In this document: piece by piece, positions 59,784 through 64,000 of the stretch
Numbering within the stretch: position 1 is the stretch's first letter
Layout: each line of letters starts with the position of its first letter
Translations under genes and position numbers: made by a program
Assembly: GCF_019977235.1 (NCBI RefSeq)
Contig: NZ_AP024646.1
Location: 4,030,001 to 4,094,000, forward strand
DNA: 64,000 nucleotides
Reading direction: 5' to 3'
From: Arthrobacter sp. StoSoilB5
GTDB taxonomy: Bacteria; Actinomycetota; Actinomycetes; Actinomycetales; Micrococcaceae
Notes under the pieces: model-generated
What the model saw: the letters and a program-made list of their open reading frames with translations, nothing else
What the model was told of the DNA's origin: nothing
The model's database searches: none

Positions 59784-60845
59784 GTGTCGACACCCGAGCA
59801 GATCACCGCAACCTCGTCCTCTTCCAACCAGCCCAGGGTCCAGAGTGCGTCCAGCAGTGAAGTAGAAAGCGATGGACGCACCCCAGGCGGCAGGGCTTCC
59901 GGACGGAAGCCGGTCTGGAGCGAGTCGACGGCGGGAATCCTGTTTGGCATTGGCGCTTACAGCTTGTGGGGGCTGCTTCCGCTGTACTTCCTGGCACTTC
60001 AACCAGCCGGGGCCATGGAAATCGTTGCCAACCGCGTCGTTTGGTCGTTGATCTTCTGTGCCTTGCTGATCACGGTCACGAGGGCTTGGAGGGTTTTTGG
60101 CGCAGCCGTGAAGGACCGCTCAGTCTTTGGCTCGCTGGCCTTGGCGGCTGGATTGATTGCCATCAACTGGCTCACCTATACCTTCGGCGTCACCACAGGA
60201 CACGCAGTTGAAACGTCCCTTGGATACTTCATCAACCCCTTGGTGTCGGTCCTGCTCGGCGTATTCGTCCTCAAGGAGAAGTTGCGGCCACTCCAATGGA
60301 CAGCAGTTGGAATCGGCTTCGTGGCAGTGGGCGTCCTGACCTTTTCCTACGGGCAACTTCCCTGGATCGCGTTGACCCTGGCCTTCAGCTTCGGTTTGTA
60401 CGGATTCGTCAAGAAGCGCGTCGGCCCCAAGGTTGATGCGCTCACCAGTCTCTCCGTTGAGACAGTGGTCCTGGCCCCCTTTGCAGCCGCAACCATGGTT
60501 GTCCTGGGCGTGAGCGGCGTCGCGACACTCACCGCCTTTGGACCCGGTCATTTCTGGTTGCTTCTGGCATCTGGTGTCATCACGGCTGTGCCGCTGCTCT
60601 TCTTTGGCGCCTCGGCACGTCGTTTGCCCATGACCACCATCGGCCTGCTCCAATATTTCGCGCCGATTCTGCAGTTCATCGTGGCGCTGGCGGTCTTTAA
60701 CGAGACCATGACCACGGCCCGCTGGATCGGATTCTGCGTGGTGTGGCTCGCCCTGCTGGTGCTCACTGTGGACATGCTGAACACGGCAAAGAAGAACTCG
60801 TCCCTGAAGAAGAAGGCCAGGATCGCGGCCGCTGCGGGAGCTTAG
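59784..60845 (+). CDS. rarD: RarD-type EamA/DMT transporter
   Basis: A 10-helix drug/metabolite transporter of about 300 core residues. The core begins STAGILFGIGAYSLWGLLPLYF, a RarD hallmark, and contains VVWSLIFCALLI, TGHAVETSLGYFINPLVSVLLGV and PLLFFGASARRLPMTTIGLLQYFAP. I tentatively start at the GTG at 59784 (353 residues), but the first 50 residues are Ser/Pro-rich and the true start may be downstream; the frame is open back to 59649. Substrate unknown (RarD was named for chloramphenicol sensitivity). Confidence 0.87.
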   Translation: MSTPEQITATSSSSNQPRVQSASSSEVESDGRTPGGRASGRKPVWSESTAGILFGIGAYSLWGLLPLYFLALQPAGAMEIVANRVVWSLIFCALLITVTRAWRVFGAAVKDRSVFGSLALAAGLIAINWLTYTFGVTTGHAVETSLGYFINPLVSVLLGVFVLKEKLRPLQWTAVGIGFVAVGVLTFSYGQLPWIALTLAFSFGLYGFVKKRVGPKVDALTSLSVETVVLAPFAAATMVVLGVSGVATLTAFGPGHFWLLLASGVITAVPLLFFGASARRLPMTTIGLLQYFAPILQFIVALAVFNETMTTARWIGFCVVWLALLVLTVDMLNTAKKNSSLKKKARIAAAAGA

Positions 60846-60897
60846 CCAGACTGCTGAAAACGCCGGAGGAGTGCATCGACGCTGGAATGCGTCCTGA

Positions 60898-60917
60898 ACG
60901 CCGGAGCTTTCCGGCGT
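60898..60917. terminator. Short hairpin after rarD
   Basis: ACGCCGGA (60898-60905) and TCCGGCGT (60910-60917) with loop GCTT. The same ACGCCGGAG sequence also occurs 40 bp upstream, so alternative pairing is possible. There is no strong T run, so this is a weak terminator call. Confidence 0.45.
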
Positions 60918-61101
60918 AGTTGCATCTATCCGACGAACTCATAGCCTGAGCACTTTTGTTCATTTCTGTTGAGGTGTCCGTCAACCGGACATAAAGTTGC
61001 GGAAACTTTCACCGCCACGTCCACCCCAACCTGCCAACGAGTACAGGCACATCCACATAGCTGGCATTTGCGGCTGTTCCCACATCGGGGAACAAAGACG
61101 A

Positions 61102-63597
61102 ATGACAGTCAGATGGACCTGCCCTTTGCTGGCAACAGTTTTGAACGGAGCCGTTTTGAACATCAATGGACCCACACTGAACCGCAGGACCCTTTTCCGC
61201 ACGGCAGGCGCGGCCGCCCTGGCCGGAGCCCTGCTATCCCACTCCGCCCCGGCGTTTGCGGAACAGGCACCCGGACTGCTGCAGCTCATCGATCGAAGGC
61301 GCTTGGTCCTTGCCGGCGGGCAAAGCGCTGCGGAGGTCCCTGAGCTCGCAGCGCAGCTTGAGGGTATGGGCCAAACCACGGAAAAGTGGTGGACTTCCAT
61401 GGACAAGGCTCCCGTACGGACCTCGTTGTGGAATGACATTCCGCTGATTGGCATTGGACAGTCCACGGCGGCCACCGGCAATATGGGCCTGCATTTCAAC
61501 CGCCTCTATGACATGGCCCTTGGCTATGCGGTTCCGGGAACTCCCTATGCCGGAAACCCGCAACTGGCGGCCGATATTGTGGCTGGCCTGCAGCTCCTCA
61601 ATGACACCGCGTACAAGCCCGGCATGCGGGCCGCTGGCAATTGGTGGTTCTGGGAAATAGGTGTCCCCCGCAAATCGGTGGACATCCTCACCCTTCTCTA
61701 CGCCGAGGTCCCCGAAACGCTGCGGGCTTCGCTGCTGGCAGCAGTGCGCTGGTTCGCTCCCAACCCGAATTGGCGCGGGCGCACAACGTCCCTCGCGGAG
61801 ACCGGCGCCAACCGCGTGGACAAATCGCTGGCCTGCTGCATGCGGGGCATCCTGGACAACAACGCGGATGAGATAGCCCTGGGCAGGGACGCTTTGAGCG
61901 ACACGGTACGCGGCGGCACCAACAGTGTGTTCACGTACGTGAGCAGCGGCGACGGCTTCTACACGGACGGCTCCTTTGTGCAGCACGGCTATCTGCCATA
62001 TGCCGGAACCTACGGCGTTGTGGCTCTGGCCGGCATCGCAGAGATCATCGCCATGCTCGGTGGAAGCTCCTGGGCAGTCAACGACCCCAAGCGTTCCGTG
62101 CTCCTGGACGCAGTGGAGAACACCTACGCACCGTTCGTGTGGGACGGCCGGATCATGGACACCATCCGTGGCCGTGCCGTATCCCGGCAGCGCGAGCCCG
62201 ACTATGTCAGCGGCTTTGGGCTGATCTCCGCCGTCTTACTGCTGGCACCAGGCTGCGAGGAGCCGTACCGTTCGAGGTTCCTCGCCTTGGCCAAGGGCTG
62301 GCTTGAACGCTGCGCGGACCAGAAACTCGTTGGCCATCCAACGCAGAGCCTGGCAAAGTCCCTGTTATCGATGGGCGTCCTGTCCGATTCCTCCGTGGTT
62401 TCAGCACCGGCGCCTGTGTATAGCCGGATGTTTGCCGACCAGGATCGGCTGGTGCACCACAGACCACAGTGGGGCTGCACGGTGAACCTGTCCTCCAAGC
62501 GCATTGGCCGCTACGAGTGGGGCAACAGCGAGAACAACCTCGGCTGGTATCAGGGCGACGGAATGACTTTTTTGTACACCCGGCAAGATCCTTCCCAGTT
62601 CAGCGCTGACTTCTGGCCCACGGTGGATCCCTACGCACTCCCGGGCACCACAGTCAACGACCAAGCACGCGCGAGCGGAGCAGGCGGTGCAGGAACTGGA
62701 ATCCCCCGCGCTTTCCAGGCCTTTGCCGGCGGACTCACCGTGGACGGACGTTGGGGCGTCATCGGTATGGACCACCTGAACCACAACAAGTCCCTGTCCG
62801 GAAGGAAATCGTGGTTCTTCCTGGATGACGCCGTCATCTGCCTGGGCGCGGGCATCACCGGTACAGGTGGAGCTTCGGTTCAGACCACCATCGAGAACAG
62901 GTCCTTCGCCGTGGGGTCCGGTCCGGACTTGCGAACTGATTCCCGGACGCGTCGCCTGGCTGATGGCGATTCCCCCGTAGCCATTAAACGATCAGTTCAC
63001 ATTGAAGGGCATGGCGGCTATGTCCTCTTGGACGCGCCCGGCATCTCAGGAGCAACCGAGGTAGCCGTGATCCGCCGGACGGGCAGCTGGTATGACGTCA
63101 ACTCCGGAGCGGATACCGGCGGCACCACGGATCCCGTCACACGGGAATACGTGACCATCACACACCGCCACGGCGTGGATCCCGCGGATTCCGGCTACGC
63201 ATACATGGTGCTCCCCGCGGCAACCCACGACACCACGTTCTCGCAGTCCGCGAATCCCGATGTAAAGGTCCTGGCAAACTCCTCAGTGTCGCAGATGATC
63301 GAAGTCGCGACGGAAAAGCTGGTCCTGGCCAACTTCTTCGCCGCAGGCAGCAGCGAGGGCTATACGGTCTCCGGGCCCGGCACGCTGGCAGTCCGCCAGG
63401 TTGGGGACCAGCTCGCTGTCTCCGTTGCAGATCCGTCCCGGACACAGTCCAGCGTTCGGGTCACGCTGCCAGGAACCCAGTGGCGCACGCTGGCACAGGC
63501 CGACGACGGCGTGGCCCTTGTCAGCGTCGATCCCCTCGTCATCGAAGTCCAACTCGACGGACATGGCCACCAGAAGAACCTGACGCTGGGCACCTAG
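61102..63597 (+). CDS. Secreted polysaccharide lyase family 8 enzyme (hyaluronate/xanthan/chondroitin lyase type)
   Basis: Cleaves uronic-acid-containing polysaccharides by beta-elimination outside the cell. The protein has 831 residues from the ATG at 61102; a TTG at 61156 with CGGAG upstream is an alternative. A Tat signal NRRTLFRTAGAAALAGALL precedes the Ala-rich cleavage site near AFA. The alpha/alpha barrel has NWWFWEIGVPR (catalytic Asn region) and DGSFVQHGYLPYAGTYG (catalytic His and Tyr). The central and C-terminal beta domains have RYEWGNSENNLGWYQGDGM and the closing lyase beta sandwich. The polymer is not determinable. No sugar uptake genes adjoin it. Confidence 0.92.
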   Translation: MTVRWTCPLLATVLNGAVLNINGPTLNRRTLFRTAGAAALAGALLSHSAPAFAEQAPGLLQLIDRRRLVLAGGQSAAEVPELAAQLEGMGQTTEKWWTSMDKAPVRTSLWNDIPLIGIGQSTAATGNMGLHFNRLYDMALGYAVPGTPYAGNPQLAADIVAGLQLLNDTAYKPGMRAAGNWWFWEIGVPRKSVDILTLLYAEVPETLRASLLAAVRWFAPNPNWRGRTTSLAETGANRVDKSLACCMRGILDNNADEIALGRDALSDTVRGGTNSVFTYVSSGDGFYTDGSFVQHGYLPYAGTYGVVALAGIAEIIAMLGGSSWAVNDPKRSVLLDAVENTYAPFVWDGRIMDTIRGRAVSRQREPDYVSGFGLISAVLLLAPGCEEPYRSRFLALAKGWLERCADQKLVGHPTQSLAKSLLSMGVLSDSSVVSAPAPVYSRMFADQDRLVHHRPQWGCTVNLSSKRIGRYEWGNSENNLGWYQGDGMTFLYTRQDPSQFSADFWPTVDPYALPGTTVNDQARASGAGGAGTGIPRAFQAFAGGLTVDGRWGVIGMDHLNHNKSLSGRKSWFFLDDAVICLGAGITGTGGASVQTTIENRSFAVGSGPDLRTDSRTRRLADGDSPVAIKRSVHIEGHGGYVLLDAPGISGATEVAVIRRTGSWYDVNSGADTGGTTDPVTREYVTITHRHGVDPADSGYAYMVLPAATHDTTFSQSANPDVKVLANSSVSQMIEVATEKLVLANFFAAGSSEGYTVSGPGTLAVRQVGDQLAVSVADPSRTQSSVRVTLPGTQWRTLAQADDGVALVSVDPLVIEVQLDGHGHQKNLTLGT

Positions 63598-63730
63598 GCG
63601 GGCTCCGGCGTCGTGCGTTCCCTGGAACGTGCAGCCCCGCGACGCCGACACCGTGGGAGCCGTGCGAGTTCGCACGGAAACCTCCCGCGAACTCGGCGGG
63701 TTCCCGCGAACTCAGCCGTTTAACGCAGAT

Positions 63731-63756
63731 GGAGGGCCGGGAAATCCCGGCCCTCC
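63731..63756. terminator. Terminator between the PL8 and gabT genes
   Basis: GGAGGGCCGGGA (63731-63742) pairs with TCCCGGCCCTCC (63745-63756), with the innermost pairs opening into a small AAAT-type loop. It lies between convergent genes. Upstream at 63660-63677 CCGTGCGA-GT-TCGCACGG is a second palindrome, and TCCCGCGAACTC is duplicated at 63683 and 63702. Confidence 0.8.
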
Positions 63757-63771
63757 TCCGCGAAACAGACC

Positions 63772-64000
63772 TTACGCGTTGGCCTTGATGGCGGCGGCGA
63801 GAACCTCGAGGCCGTCGAGGAGCAGCTCGTCGCTGATCACGAGCGGCGGAAGCAGGCGGATCACGTTGCCGTAAGTGCCACAGGTCAGGATGATGACACC
63901 TTCCTGGAGGCATGCGGCGGCGACGGCCTTGGTGAGCTCAGCGTTCGGTTCCTTGGAGCCGGGCTGTACGAGTTCAATGGCCAGCATGGCGCCGCGGCCA
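63772..64000 (-). CDS. gabT: 4-aminobutyrate aminotransferase, C-terminal part (5' end outside window)
   Basis: Only the last 75 or so codons are present. The sequence AMLAIELVQPGSKEPN, then GVIILTCGTYGNVIRLLPPLVISDELL and the end AAIKANA, matches the C-terminal domain of class III PLP transaminases, most closely GabT. The full enzyme transfers the amino group of GABA to 2-oxoglutarate. The catalytic Lys lies outside the window. Read on the minus strand, with the gene entering from the right edge. Confidence 0.88.
   Translation of the reverse strand, partial: GRGAMLAIELVQPGSKEPNAELTKAVAAACLQEGVIILTCGTYGNVIRLLPPLVISDELLLDGLEVLAAAIKANA

Overview
The window is a stretch of ordinary chromosome from a high-GC Gram-positive actinobacterium. 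Arthrobacter/Paenarthrobacter (Micrococcaceae) fits best. The signs are uniformly high GC, frequent GTG/TTG starts and 4-bp start/stop overlaps. They also include a DtxR/IdeR-type iron box, GT87 polyprenol-dependent glycosyltransferases, LGFP repeats, a short KdpD-type kinase and Tat-exported enzymes. The genus is inferred from gene content, not from a search. I see no rRNA, CRISPR array, transposase, phage gene or plasmid function.

Layout. 1-6224: a sugar ABC importer (binding lipoprotein and two permeases) with a GH13 alpha-glucosidase, facing a ROK regulator. An identical TCTAAATTTATG element sits at the regulator promoter and upstream of the glucosidase. 6276-12943: a Na+/H+ antiporter, an NAD(P)-binding protein, tRNA-Met and tRNA-Thr, a LysM protein, a DEAD-box RNA helicase and a MOSC protein. 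12974-15165: a KdpE/KdpD-like two-component pair without kdpFABC. 15317-18737: a tight YgiB-like / YgiC-like ATP-grasp ligase / APC permease operon. 18757-27266: two paralogous GT87 mannosyltransferase-like proteins flank gcdH, an HxlR-MFS pair and a Tat-exported phospholipase C. 27223-29826: transsulfuration genes (cbs and a cystathionine gamma-synthase/lyase). 29884-38914: a miniature VOC protein, an AlkA-like glycosylase, an acyl-CoA synthetase, a monooxygenase-like protein, a thioredoxin, a secreted LGFP-SGNH hydrolase, a SnoaL protein and a TetR-ABC exporter operon. 38921-41881: a thioesterase, a K+ channel whose gene runs into tRNA-Tyr, and YajQ. 42047-45699: an IdeR-box-controlled efeUOB iron importer. 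45797-50973: HtpX, an MFS transporter, a HIT-like protein and a fur-katA operon. 51104-58095: DUF2461, an APC permease, and an aldehyde/alcohol dehydrogenase operon with DUF779 and an AcoR-like regulator. 58179-64000: FprA ferredoxin reductase, a RarD-type transporter, a secreted PL8 polysaccharide lyase and the C-terminus of GabT.

The most interesting signals are these. The YgiB-YgiC-permease operon looks like an uncharacterised amine or peptide conjugation unit. A recurrent pattern of short tandem duplications (11-22 bp units) sits on or just after stop codons at six or more gene ends. A VOC gene appears to have lost its middle in frame. A terminator-like hairpin lies in the leader of the cold-shock-type helicase. 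Two regulator genes (TetR and Fur) have operator-like repeats reaching almost to the start codon, suggesting leaderless mRNAs.
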